Origin: Rubrivirga marina
GTDB taxonomy: Bacteria > Bacteroidota > Rhodothermia > Rhodothermales > Rubricoccaceae
DNA length: 64,000 nt
Reading direction: 5' to 3'
Assembly (NCBI RefSeq): GCF_002283365.1
Contig: NZ_MQWD01000001.1
Span: 621,694 to 685,693, forward strand
Shown here piece by piece: positions 51,296-59,889 of this stretch. How positions within the stretch are numbered: position 1 is the stretch's first letter; the number at the start of each line of letters is the position of its first letter. Below the pieces are notes generated by a model. It searched no databases and was not told the DNA's origin. It was given only the letters and a program-made list of their open reading frames with translations. Both the position numbers and the translations under genes were made by a program.

Positions 51296-52678
51296 CTACT
51301 CCGCCGGCCCGTTGGCGACGGGGCGCACCGGCGCGCCCTGGGCCACCGACGGCGCTCGCATCTCGATCCGCTCGACGTGGAGGCCGCCCACGCCGCGGCC
51401 CTGCTCGACGCCCCGCTCGGCGGCCATCCGGTAGTGAATCCCGCCGTACAGCCGGCTGACGGCGGCCTCCTCGGCCGCCTGGCGGAACGACGTGAAGTCG
51501 CGGGCCGGAAGCCCGTACGCCACCTCGGTCGTGTCGTGGAACGCGAAGCCGTCGCCGTAGACGTCGGTCAGCGCCTCGGCCGCCGCCGCCGAGATCACGC
51601 TGTGGCCCGACGAGTACTCGGGGAACGGCGGCGTCTGGAGGAGCGGGGCCCAGTCCTCGTCGATGTGCTCATTGATCACGGTCTCGGGGCGGACGAGCCG
51701 GCTCCTGAACTTCTCGTCCCACACCGAGATGAACCCGTCGGCCACGGCGATGGCGGTGCGGACGTAGGCCTCGGCCGCGCCGGCGATGTCGTCGTCGGCG
51801 GTCCGGCTGGCGATCGCGGCGATGCCCATCCAGTGGCCGCCCGGCGTGATCTTCTTGGTCGCGAACATGGCGTGCCCCCGCGTGTGCATCACGTAGGGGT
51901 TGCAGTCCCAGAACGCGGCGATCTCGCGCTGCTCGTCCGTCATGTCGCGCCCGATCTCGTAGACCTCGTCGACCTGCCGGCGGAACTCGCTCCCCGGCTC
52001 GACGGAGTAGGGGTACGGCGGGAGGGGCTTGAACTGCGACGCCGAGTCGAGGACGAACGGGCGCATCGTGGCCCAGCCCGGCTCGATGGCGTCCATGTAA
52101 GCGGGCGGGGTCGGGCGCCAGGTGCCGGGCTCGTCGGTGATGGTGTAGGCCGGCGCGCTCCGCGTCTGGGCGTAGCCGTCCCCCGACGCCCACGCCAGCA
52201 CGTGCTGGGCGACGGTCTCGCCGTAGGACTGGGACTGGCGGCGAAGCCGGCGGCTCATGCCGGCCTGGTCGAGCCGCGCCTCCACGCTCGTTCGGTACGC
52301 GTCGATCTCCTCGTCCGAGAACGTCAGCGCCTCGCCCACGGCGAGGGCCGCGTAGACCGCGGCGGTCGGTCCGTGGACCGGCTCGGTCGGCGCGGGCGTC
52401 GCCCCGAGCCCGTTGAGCTGGCCGGCCAGCGTCACGAGGTCAGGGCGGAACGGGGCGAGCGCCTCGTAGGCCGCGACCGACGTGTAGGCGTAGACGCGGC
52501 TCGCCACGGGCGGGCTGAAGATGTCGTACGTCATCACGTCCGTGACCCGCAGCAGGGCGCCGTGGAGGAGCTCCGGGTCGGAGGCCTCGGGCGGGGCGGC
52601 GGCGGGGTCGGCGTCCTGGCAGCCGGCTAGGGCGACGAGCGCAACGAGGCCGGCGAGAGCGAGCGGGCGGAAACTCAT
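51296..52678 (-). CDS. Vanadium-dependent haloperoxidase / PAP2-type phosphatase lipoprotein
   Basis: A 460-residue lipoprotein (MSFRPLALAGLVALVALAGC, lipobox Cys20). The vanadate/phosphate-binding motifs of the PAP2/haloperoxidase superfamily are present: EKFRSRLVRPETVINEH, FPEYSSGHS (the PSGH-type motif) and SRLYGGIHYRMAAERG. The layout is that of the vanadium haloperoxidase-like group in Bacteroidota. Whether it halogenates or acts as a phosphatase cannot be decided from motifs. The ATG at 52678 was preferred to the GTG three codons upstream. A perfect AAGCGCTT core lies about 40 bases before the start. Confidence 0.82.
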   Translation of the reverse strand: MSFRPLALAGLVALVALAGCQDADPAAAPPEASDPELLHGALLRVTDVMTYDIFSPPVASRVYAYTSVAAYEALAPFRPDLVTLAGQLNGLGATPAPTEPVHGPTAAVYAALAVGEALTFSDEEIDAYRTSVEARLDQAGMSRRLRRQSQSYGETVAQHVLAWASGDGYAQTRSAPAYTITDEPGTWRPTPPAYMDAIEPGWATMRPFVLDSASQFKPLPPYPYSVEPGSEFRRQVDEVYEIGRDMTDEQREIAAFWDCNPYVMHTRGHAMFATKKITPGGHWMGIAAIASRTADDDIAGAAEAYVRTAIAVADGFISVWDEKFRSRLVRPETVINEHIDEDWAPLLQTPPFPEYSSGHSVISAAAAEALTDVYGDGFAFHDTTEVAYGLPARDFTSFRQAAEEAAVSRLYGGIHYRMAAERGVEQGRGVGGLHVERIEMRAPSVAQGAPVRPVANGPAE

Positions 52679-52718
52679 GGTCTGCACATCCGGTTCACAT
52701 CAGGGAAGATCCCACGGG

Positions 52719-52730
52719 GAAAGCGCTTCC
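52719..52730. promoter_or_regulatory. GAAAGCGCTTCC operator-like site before the haloperoxidase-like gene
   Basis: Contains the perfect AAGCGCTT palindrome (52721-52728) with central CG, 40 bases upstream of the ATG at 52678, and precedes a weak -7-like GATCTTCC on the minus strand. Confidence 0.45.
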
Positions 52731-52758
52731 GCAAGGCAAACGCTCGGGATTCACGGAC

Positions 52759-55700
52759 CTAGCGGGCCGCCACCCGCTCCGCCTCGGGCCCGAGGCGGAG
52801 GATCTGGAGTGGGCCGTCGCTCGGCGCCGACACCAGCAGGCGCGACCCGTCGGCGGCATCCAGAAAACGGAGGGCGCGGACCTCGCCGTCGAGCACGAGC
52901 CCGCGGTTCAGCTCGACGGGCTCGAACGCACCGCTCCCGTCGCCGCGGAGAACGAGCCCGTGGCCGGCGTCGTAGCGCCCGCGGTCTGGGCGGACGCCGA
53001 GGAGGCCGCCGCCGAGCACGAGGTCGAGCACGCCGTCGCCGTCGACGTCGTCGCAGGCGATGGCATAGACGGGCTCGACCTGCGCCCAATCGGGGAGCGG
53101 GCGGAGCGTGAAGCGGCCGGCGCCGTCGTTGAGCGCGACGGCGCTCGCGAACGTCGTCGCCGTGCGCTGGACGGCGTCGTCGGCGCGGTCGCCGAAGAGG
53201 TCGGGGACCGTCCGCGCGCCGAAAGCGGCGAAGCTCGTGAACCGCTGCTTGAACTCCGGGAACTGCTGCCGCAGCACGCCGACGGTCGAGAGCGGGTAGT
53301 CGGCGCCGTCGCGGTACGAGGTGAGGATGCCGTCGAGCGCGTCGTTGCCGTCGAAGTCGCTCAGCCAGAGCCGCGCCGGGTGCTCGGCGCTGGCGCGGAC
53401 CCGCGAGTTCAGACCGAGGTTGCCGAGCGCGAGGTCGAGGTCGCCGTCGCCGTCGAAATCCGCCACGTCGAGGGCGGTCCACCAGCCGGTCGCGTCGTCC
53501 ATGCCCGTCTCGGCGCGCTCGAAGCCGGCGCCCGTGTTGCGGAACACGGTCGGCGCCATCCATTCGCCCGCGAGCGCGAGGTCGGGGCGGCCGTCGCCGT
53601 CGAGGTCGGCGAAGGCGGCGCGCGCGACCATGCCCACCTCGGCGAGGTCCGGGCCGAGGTCGGCGGTGGCGTCGCGGAACCGGCCGCGGCCGTCGTTCTC
53701 GAGGAGCGCGCTCCGCGCCGGGTTGCCGTACTCACGCGGCACCACGCGCCCGCCGACGAACAGGTCGGTGTCGCCGTCGCCGTCCCAGTCGGCCGCGGCC
53801 ACGTCGCCGACGTGAACGAAGAGATCGGGCAGGCTGCCGGCCGGCGCGGCCTCGAACCCGCCCGCGCCGTCGCCGAGGTAGAGCCGGTCGCGGATCGGGT
53901 CGGCGTCGCCGCGGAACTCGTTGCCGGCGGTGCCGACGTAGAGGTCGAGCGCGCCGTCGCCGTTCGCGTCGAAGAAGACGGCCGCGACCGCCTCGGTCTC
54001 GCGCTCGGCGTCCTCGTCCCACAGCGGCACCGAGGCCGGCGCGAAGCCGCTCGCGGTCTGGCGGAACAGGACGTTCGCCTGCACGCGCGCGCCGCCCACG
54101 AACAGGTCGTCGAGCCCGTCGCCGTCCACGTCGCCGACGGCGAGGGCGGGGCCGAGCCGCGACAGCATGTGAGGCATCAGCCGCTCGCGGTTGAAGTCGA
54201 TGAAGGTGTTCTCCTCGTGCCGCCAGTCGGGCGCGAGCGCGGCGCTCACGTCGGTGAAGAGCGCCGGCTCCTCCGTCGTCGTCGGCGCCTCGCTTGGCGG
54301 GCCGGCGTCGGCCTGGCGGAGCGTGAGCGGGCCGGCCGGCACGTCGGTCAGCGTCTGCACCGCGCCGTCGGGCCACGTCACCTGCACGCGCTCCGCCTGC
54401 GCGGCACCGCCGAGGCCGACCACCAGCCGCGGATCGACGGACGACAGAAAGCCGCGCGTCGGCTGGGCCTCGGCGGTCTGGCGGAGGCTGTCCGTCCACA
54501 CGGTGACGTGCGCGCCCGTCCCGAACGTGTTCGGCGCCTCCCCCTCGAGCGAGATCTGGAGCGCCGTCGCGCCGCGCTCGGCGGCCCGGTTGAGGTAGAT
54601 CGAGGCCGGCGCGTTGACGTTGTTGACGACGAGGTCGAGGTCGCCGTCGCCGTCGAGGTCGGCGGTCGCGGCGCCGTTCGAAAAGCCCTCGTCGCCGAGC
54701 CCCCACTCGGGCGCTTCCTCGAACCGGAACCCGCCGACGCCGCGGAACGCCTCATTCGGGACGGCCACCTGCGGCATCTGCTCGAGGAGCGCGAGGTTCT
54801 CCTCCGTCATCCCCTGCTCCAGGTTCTGCTGGATCTGGGCGTCGGAGATGTAGTTGATGTAGTCGAGGTCGTTCGGCCGGCGCCAGATGCCGTTCGTCAC
54901 GAACAGGTCGCGGTGGCCGTCGAGGTCGAGGTCCGCGAGGAGCGCGGCCCAGCTCCAGTCGGTGGCCTCGATCCCCGAGAGGGTGGCGACGTCCGAGAAC
55001 CGCGGCGTGCCGTCGGGGCCGGGCCCGCGGTTGATCTGGAGCGAGTTCCGCGCGACCTGCGGCCCGTAGCCGATCTGCCGCTTGAACGCGTCGATGTCGT
55101 ACGAGTCATCCCCGGCCGACGTCTGGCGGATCGCCTCGTCGCGCGGCATCATGTCGAGGACGACGAGGTCGGCGTCGCCGTCGTTGTCGACGTCGGCGGC
55201 GTCGGCGCCCATCGAGAAGCGAGACGAGTGGGCGAGCGCCGTCTGCGAGACCTCGCGGAACGTGCCGTCGCCGTTGTTGAGGTACACGAAATCGTTCTCG
55301 TGGAAGTCGTTGCCGACGTAGAGGTCGGGCCACCCGTCGCCGTCGAGGTCGCTGGCGACGACCGAGAGCCCGTAGCCCGAGATGCCGCTCGTGATGCCGG
55401 CCTCCTCGGTGACCTCGGTGAAGCGCGGGAGCTGGCCCGCCTCCGAGTCGTTGCGGTAGAGCCGGTCGCCGGAGCGCTCGTCGCGGAGGCGCGTCTCCTC
55501 GGGCCGTTCGTACGTCCGGTCGGTGTGGACGGCGTGGTTGAGGAGGTAGGCATCGAGGTCGCCGTCGCGGTCGTAGTCGAAGAACGTCGCCTGCGTGCCG
55601 AACCCCTCGAAGTCGAGCCCGACCTCGGCCGCGGCCTCGCGGAACCGCGGGACGCCGTCGGGACCCGGTCCCTCGTTCAGGAAGAGCTCGTTCCGGCCGC

Positions 55701-56181
55701 GCTGGCCCTGGTAGGCGCCGAGCGCCGAGACGTAGAGGTCGAGCCGGCCGTCGCCGTCGACGTCGGCCATCGTCACGCCGAAGTCCCAGTCGCTCGTGCC
55801 CCCGACCCCGGCCGCCTCGGTCACGTCCTCGAACCGGACCGGTCCGCCGGGCTCAGTCCGGTTGAGATAGAGCGCGTTCGGCCCCTCGTTCTGGGTGAAG
55901 TAGAGGTCCGGCCGGCCGTCGCCGTCCACGTCGCCCGCGGCCACGCCGCCGCCGTTGTAGTAGTAGAGGTAGTTGAGGATGTTGAACGAGGCGTCCTCGG
56001 CGAGCGCGTTCTCGAACGCGACCCCGCTCTCGGCCGGGTCGAGGCGGACGAACAGCGCGTCTTCGCCCGCGCCCCCGCACCCGGCGAGAAGCGTCCCGAG
56101 CACACAGGAGCCGGCGGCCAGCGCACGGCGCGAGGCGGATCGAAACGAAGCAGATCGAAACAGGCCCAACAACGGTGTCAT
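52759..56181 (-). CDS. Large VCBS/FG-GAP repeat lipoprotein with UnbV/ASPIC-type region (CRTAC1-like)
   Basis: An 1140-residue protein. The probable start ATG 56181 gives a leader ending in LLAGC (lipobox). The rest holds about 14 Ca-binding FG-GAP/VCBS units of the form DxDGDGxxDLxV (DVDGDGRPDLYF, DLDGDGWPDLYVGND and others), arranged as integrin-like beta-propellers, with an ASPIC/UnbV-type insert around residue 560 (PTRGFLSSVDPRLVVGLGG, then VTWPDGAVQTL). Such CRTAC1-like proteins are surface proteins of unknown function. It is a paralogue of the next gene in the same direction, and both stand beside a SusC/SusD pair. The start codon lies inside an intergenic inverted repeat. Confidence 0.82.
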   Translation of the reverse strand: MTPLLGLFRSASFRSASRRALAAGSCVLGTLLAGCGGAGEDALFVRLDPAESGVAFENALAEDASFNILNYLYYYNGGGVAAGDVDGDGRPDLYFTQNEGPNALYLNRTEPGGPVRFEDVTEAAGVGGTSDWDFGVTMADVDGDGRLDLYVSALGAYQGQRGRNELFLNEGPGPDGVPRFREAAAEVGLDFEGFGTQATFFDYDRDGDLDAYLLNHAVHTDRTYERPEETRLRDERSGDRLYRNDSEAGQLPRFTEVTEEAGITSGISGYGLSVVASDLDGDGWPDLYVGNDFHENDFVYLNNGDGTFREVSQTALAHSSRFSMGADAADVDNDGDADLVVLDMMPRDEAIRQTSAGDDSYDIDAFKRQIGYGPQVARNSLQINRGPGPDGTPRFSDVATLSGIEATDWSWAALLADLDLDGHRDLFVTNGIWRRPNDLDYINYISDAQIQQNLEQGMTEENLALLEQMPQVAVPNEAFRGVGGFRFEEAPEWGLGDEGFSNGAATADLDGDGDLDLVVNNVNAPASIYLNRAAERGATALQISLEGEAPNTFGTGAHVTVWTDSLRQTAEAQPTRGFLSSVDPRLVVGLGGAAQAERVQVTWPDGAVQTLTDVPAGPLTLRQADAGPPSEAPTTTEEPALFTDVSAALAPDWRHEENTFIDFNRERLMPHMLSRLGPALAVGDVDGDGLDDLFVGGARVQANVLFRQTASGFAPASVPLWDEDAERETEAVAAVFFDANGDGALDLYVGTAGNEFRGDADPIRDRLYLGDGAGGFEAAPAGSLPDLFVHVGDVAAADWDGDGDTDLFVGGRVVPREYGNPARSALLENDGRGRFRDATADLGPDLAEVGMVARAAFADLDGDGRPDLALAGEWMAPTVFRNTGAGFERAETGMDDATGWWTALDVADFDGDGDLDLALGNLGLNSRVRASAEHPARLWLSDFDGNDALDGILTSYRDGADYPLSTVGVLRQQFPEFKQRFTSFAAFGARTVPDLFGDRADDAVQRTATTFASAVALNDGAGRFTLRPLPDWAQVEPVYAIACDDVDGDGVLDLVLGGGLLGVRPDRGRYDAGHGLVLRGDGSGAFEPVELNRGLVLDGEVRALRFLDAADGSRLLVSAPSDGPLQILRLGPEAERVAAR

Positions 56182-56286
56182 CCTGAACGGAGTGGAGGAT
56201 CTGAACGCCATCCGACGAGCCTGCCGCTGGCGTCTCAACGGCCGGGAGGGCGGCGCCGAGACCCTTCGCGTTCGCTCAGGATGACA
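56176..56286. repeat. Intergenic inverted repeat (TGTCATCCTGA ... TCAGGATGACA)
   Basis: Perfect 11-base arms at 56176-56186 and 56276-56286 enclose about 90 bases, including further imperfect pairing (GGAGGATCT versus GACCCTTCGCG). This TGTCATCCTGA-type element has the look of a dispersed REP/MITE-like repeat. The minus-strand copy GGATGACA supplies the ATG of the gene that ends at 52759. It fills the gap between the two VCBS genes and contains no other gene. Confidence 0.6.
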
Positions 56287-56339
56287 AGGGGGAGAGTCGG
56301 TACGAATCCCAGTGGCGGAAGGCCCGCCGGCCGGTCGTG

Positions 56340-59300
56340 CTAGCGGGAGGCCAGCGGCGCGGGCGCCGGCCCCATCGCGAAGACGACGGGCGCGGCGTCG
56401 TTGCGGACGGCCACGACGACGTCGCCCGACGGCGTCCCGAGGCGGACGAGGCCGCGGACCTCGCCGGTCAGGCGGAAGCCGCTGGCCGGGACGGTCTGGA
56501 AGCGGCCGGCCCCGTCGCCGCGCAGGAACGCGCCGAGCGACGAGGCCTGCCGGCCGAGGTCGGGCTTGAGCCCGTCGCGGTTGCCCGCGAGCAGGAGGTC
56601 GAGCGCGCCGTCACCGTCGGCGTCGAGCGGGAGCGCGGCCGTCATCGGGGCGAGCTGGGCCTCGAACGGGAGCCGCCGGACGCTCCACGACCCGCCCTCG
56701 TTGAGGAGGACGACCGTCGCCAGTTCGGATACCTCCGAGACCGTCGCCAACTCGAGCTGCGACGGCGTCAGGAGGTCCTCGACCCGCTTGCCGACGTAGG
56801 TGCTCGGCGTGAGGTATTCGCCTTTGAGGCTGGGAAGCTGCTTCGTGAGCTCGTTGCGGAGGGCGAAGGGGAGGCTCCGGCTGCGGTTGACCACGGAGAT
56901 CAGCGGGTCCGTCTGGCCGTTCGAGTCGAAGTCGCCGAGGTGGAGCCGCATGGGCTCCTCGGCGCTGGCGTGGAAGCGGCTGTTGAGGCCCCAGTTGGCG
57001 GCGACGAGGTCCTCGTCGCCGTCGCCGTCGAGGTCGGCCGCGGCGAGGCGCTGCCAGAGGCCGGACGTGCCGGCGACGGGCGCCGACGTGAACCGGCCAG
57101 AGTCGTTCGTCCAGATAGCGATCGGCCGCCACTCTGAGGCGGTCGCGAGGTCGTGATCGCCGTCCCCGTCGAGGTCGGCGAACACCGCGCCGGCCACCAT
57201 GCCGACGGCGTCGAGGCCGGGCGCGGCGCTCCGCGTCACGTCGACGAAGCGCGGGGCTCCCGGCCGGCCGTCATTCCGAAGCAGCGCGCTGCGGGGCGTC
57301 ACGCCGTAGGCGCCCGGCACGATCGCCGCACCCACGAACAGGTCGGTGTCGCCGTCGCCGTCCCAGTCGGCCGCGGCGACGGTGCCGGTGCTCTCGGTGA
57401 GGCTCGGGACGGCGCCCTCAGGCGCGGCCTCGAACCCGCCCGCGCCGTCGTTGAGATAGAGCCGGTCGCGGAGGACGGGCGCAGCGGCGGCGGGCTCGTA
57501 GCCGCCGGAGCCGACGTAGAGATCGAGGTCGCCGTCGGCGTCGGCGTCGAGGAAGGCTGCGGCGACGTCCTCCGCCTCGGCGTCGTCTTGGAAGGCTGTG
57601 GGGGTGGTGAGCGCGAACCGCCCGCCGCGCTGCACCCACAGGACGCCCGGCTGGCCCGTCGCGCCGCCGAGGAAGAGGTCGTCGAGCCCGTCGCCGTCCA
57701 CGTCGCCGACGGCCACGGCCGGGCCTTCCTCGGAGTACGCCCGCGGCATGAGCAGCTCGCGGTCGAAGTCCATGGTCGCGTTCTCCTGATGCCGCCAGTC
57801 GGGCGCGACCTCGGCCGTCACGTCACGGAAGAGGACACCGCCTTGGGCCGGCGCCACGAGCGGACGGGCAGCGCCCGTCGCCTCGACCTGGCGGAGCGTG
57901 AGCGCGCCGGCCGGCACGCCCGCGAGCGCCTGCATCCGCCCTCCCGGCCAGCGGACGACGACCGAGTCCGCCTCGGTGGCCTCGCCGAGGCCGACGTGGA
58001 GGACCGGGCTCACGCTCGACTGGAAGCCCCGCGTCGGGACCGCCTCGCGGACCTGGACTCGCCCCTCGTTCCAGACGGCCACCTTGGCCCCGATCCCGCC
58101 CGTGTTGCCGCCCTCGCCCTCCAAAGCGATCGAGAGCGACCGCCGCTCCGGGAACCGCTCGACCGCGTGGTTGAGATAGAAGGAGGCCGGGGCGTTGACG
58201 TTGTTGACGACGAGGTCGAGGTCGCCGTCGCCGTCGAAGTCGGCCGTGGCGGCGCCGTTGGAGTAGCTCGCCTCGTTGAGCCCCCACTCGGGCGCCCGCC
58301 GGAACGCGACGGAGTCACCGACGGAGACGTTGGCGAAGGCGAGGTTCTCGAGCGGCGTCGAGGGCATCTCCTCCGACAGCGCGAGGTAGTCGACGCCGTC
58401 GCCGGTCGCCATGGCCTCGCGCGTCTGCGTGTCGGCGAGGAAGGCGATGTAGTCCTGGTCCGTCACGTCGCGGAGGATGCCGTTGGTGACGTAGAGGTCG
58501 GGCCGCGCGTCGAGGTCGAGGTCGGCGAAGAGGGCGGCCCAGCTCCAGTCGGTGTCGGCGACGCCCGCGAGGCTGGCGATCTCGGAGAACGCGGGGCTGG
58601 CACCCGGCCCGGCTGCGCCCTCGTTCCGCTGGAGCGTGTTGCGCATGAACTGGTGGTGGTACCCGTTGGCCACCTTCGCGCGGTACAGGTTGTGGCCCTC
58701 GTAGCTCGACGACTGCTTGAGCCGGTCGTCGTCCCACGGCAGCATGTCGACCACGAACACCTCGGGCCGGCCGTCGCCCGTGAGGTCCGCCATGTCGGCG
58801 CCCATCGACGACAGGCTGATCGTCGGCATCGACTCTTCGAGGGTCTCGGCGAACGTGCCGTCGCCGCGGTTGAGGTAGAGGTAGTCGCGCTCGAAGAAGT
58901 CGTTCGAGACGTAGACGTCGAGGTCGCCGTCGTCGTCCACGTCGCCCAGCGTGACGCCGAGGCCGAAGGCGATCTCGGAGCCGTAGACGCCGGCCTCCTC
59001 ACTCACGTCGACGAAGCGGGGCGCCTCGCCCGGCGCCGCGTCGTTGCGGTACAGCTTGTCGCCGCCGCCCTCGTGCCGCTCGTCGCGGATGTTGCGGAGG
59101 CCGAACGACGAGACGGGCCGGAACGAGTTGTTGAGGACGTAGAGGTCGAGGTCGCCATCGCTGTCGGCGTCGAAGAACGCGCCGTGCGTCGAGGTCCCCT
59201 CGTCGGCCACGCCCCACGCCTCGGCCACGTCCTCGAAGCGCGGGACGCCGTCGGGCCCCGGCCCGAGGTTGCGGAAGAGCTCGTTGGCCCGGTCGTCGCC

Positions 59301-59726
59301 GTCGACGTTGCCGGCGTTGGAGACGTAGAGGTCGAGCCGGCCGTCGCCGTCCACGTCGGCCACGGACACGCCGGTGCTCCAGGCGTGGGCGCCCTCCACT
59401 CCGGCGGCCTCGGTGACATCCTCAAACCGGATGGGGCCGCCCGCCTCCGTCCGATTCAGAAACAGCCGGTTCGGTCCCTGGTTGGCCGTGAGGTACACGT
59501 CTGGTCGCCCGTCGCCGTCGAGGTCGCCGACGCCGACCCCGCCGCCGTTGAAGAAGTTGCGGTAGGTGAAGACGTTGACGTCCTGGCTCTCCTCGATCCG
59601 GTTCTCGAACGCGAGCCCGGTCTCCTCGGCCGGCAACGACGAGAACAGGGCGTCGTCGCTCGCTCCCCCGGCGCACGCGCCGAGGCCGAGGGCGGCGAGG
59701 AGGCAGAGCAGGGGCAGGGGGCGCAT
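56340..59726 (-). CDS. Second large VCBS/FG-GAP repeat lipoprotein (paralogue)
   Basis: An 1128-residue paralogue of the neighbouring protein, with a leader MRPLPLLCLLAALGLGAC (lipobox Cys18). It has the same order of about 14 FG-GAP/VCBS calcium loops (DLDGDGRPDVYL, DVDGDGLDDLFLGG) and an ASPIC/UnbV-like insert (PTRGFQSSVSPVLHVGLGE). The N-terminal part shares FFNGGGVGVGDLDGDG with the FG-GAP start. A GTG at 59774 would add 16 residues and has a TAGCTTGC -7-like box 24 bases upstream, so the true start is uncertain. Tandem duplication next to susD suggests a shared surface role in glycan handling, which is inference. Confidence 0.82.
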   Translation of the reverse strand: MRPLPLLCLLAALGLGACAGGASDDALFSSLPAEETGLAFENRIEESQDVNVFTYRNFFNGGGVGVGDLDGDGRPDVYLTANQGPNRLFLNRTEAGGPIRFEDVTEAAGVEGAHAWSTGVSVADVDGDGRLDLYVSNAGNVDGDDRANELFRNLGPGPDGVPRFEDVAEAWGVADEGTSTHGAFFDADSDGDLDLYVLNNSFRPVSSFGLRNIRDERHEGGGDKLYRNDAAPGEAPRFVDVSEEAGVYGSEIAFGLGVTLGDVDDDGDLDVYVSNDFFERDYLYLNRGDGTFAETLEESMPTISLSSMGADMADLTGDGRPEVFVVDMLPWDDDRLKQSSSYEGHNLYRAKVANGYHHQFMRNTLQRNEGAAGPGASPAFSEIASLAGVADTDWSWAALFADLDLDARPDLYVTNGILRDVTDQDYIAFLADTQTREAMATGDGVDYLALSEEMPSTPLENLAFANVSVGDSVAFRRAPEWGLNEASYSNGAATADFDGDGDLDLVVNNVNAPASFYLNHAVERFPERRSLSIALEGEGGNTGGIGAKVAVWNEGRVQVREAVPTRGFQSSVSPVLHVGLGEATEADSVVVRWPGGRMQALAGVPAGALTLRQVEATGAARPLVAPAQGGVLFRDVTAEVAPDWRHQENATMDFDRELLMPRAYSEEGPAVAVGDVDGDGLDDLFLGGATGQPGVLWVQRGGRFALTTPTAFQDDAEAEDVAAAFLDADADGDLDLYVGSGGYEPAAAAPVLRDRLYLNDGAGGFEAAPEGAVPSLTESTGTVAAADWDGDGDTDLFVGAAIVPGAYGVTPRSALLRNDGRPGAPRFVDVTRSAAPGLDAVGMVAGAVFADLDGDGDHDLATASEWRPIAIWTNDSGRFTSAPVAGTSGLWQRLAAADLDGDGDEDLVAANWGLNSRFHASAEEPMRLHLGDFDSNGQTDPLISVVNRSRSLPFALRNELTKQLPSLKGEYLTPSTYVGKRVEDLLTPSQLELATVSEVSELATVVLLNEGGSWSVRRLPFEAQLAPMTAALPLDADGDGALDLLLAGNRDGLKPDLGRQASSLGAFLRGDGAGRFQTVPASGFRLTGEVRGLVRLGTPSGDVVVAVRNDAAPVVFAMGPAPAPLASR

Positions 59727-59798
59727 GCGAGGGCGAGTGTCGGGGGCCAGGGCCGACGGGACGAACGGAGCCACGGCGGGACGGCGGGTGGCGACCCC

Positions 59799-59806
59799 GC
59801 AAGCTA
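59799..59806 (-). promoter_or_regulatory. Candidate -7 element before the second VCBS gene
   Basis: On the minus strand this reads TAGCTTGC, close to the TonB promoter box TAGCTTAA. It is 24 bases before the GTG at 59774 and 72 bases before the ATG at 59726. Confidence 0.3.
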
Positions 59807-59835
59807 CGTGCTCGCCAGAGCCTCTTCCATGCGAG

Positions 59836-59864
59836 GCGCCCCGCCCTGAGAGAGGACGGGGCGC
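59836..59864 (-). terminator. Hairpin terminator after susD
   Basis: GCGCCCCG (59836-59843) and CGGGGCGC (59857-59864) form a perfect 8-bp stem, extendable with CCCT and AGGA imperfectly. It is 25 bases downstream of the SusD stop on the minus strand. Confidence 0.5.
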
Positions 59865-59889
59865 TCACAAGCTCATCTAAAGTCGTGAC

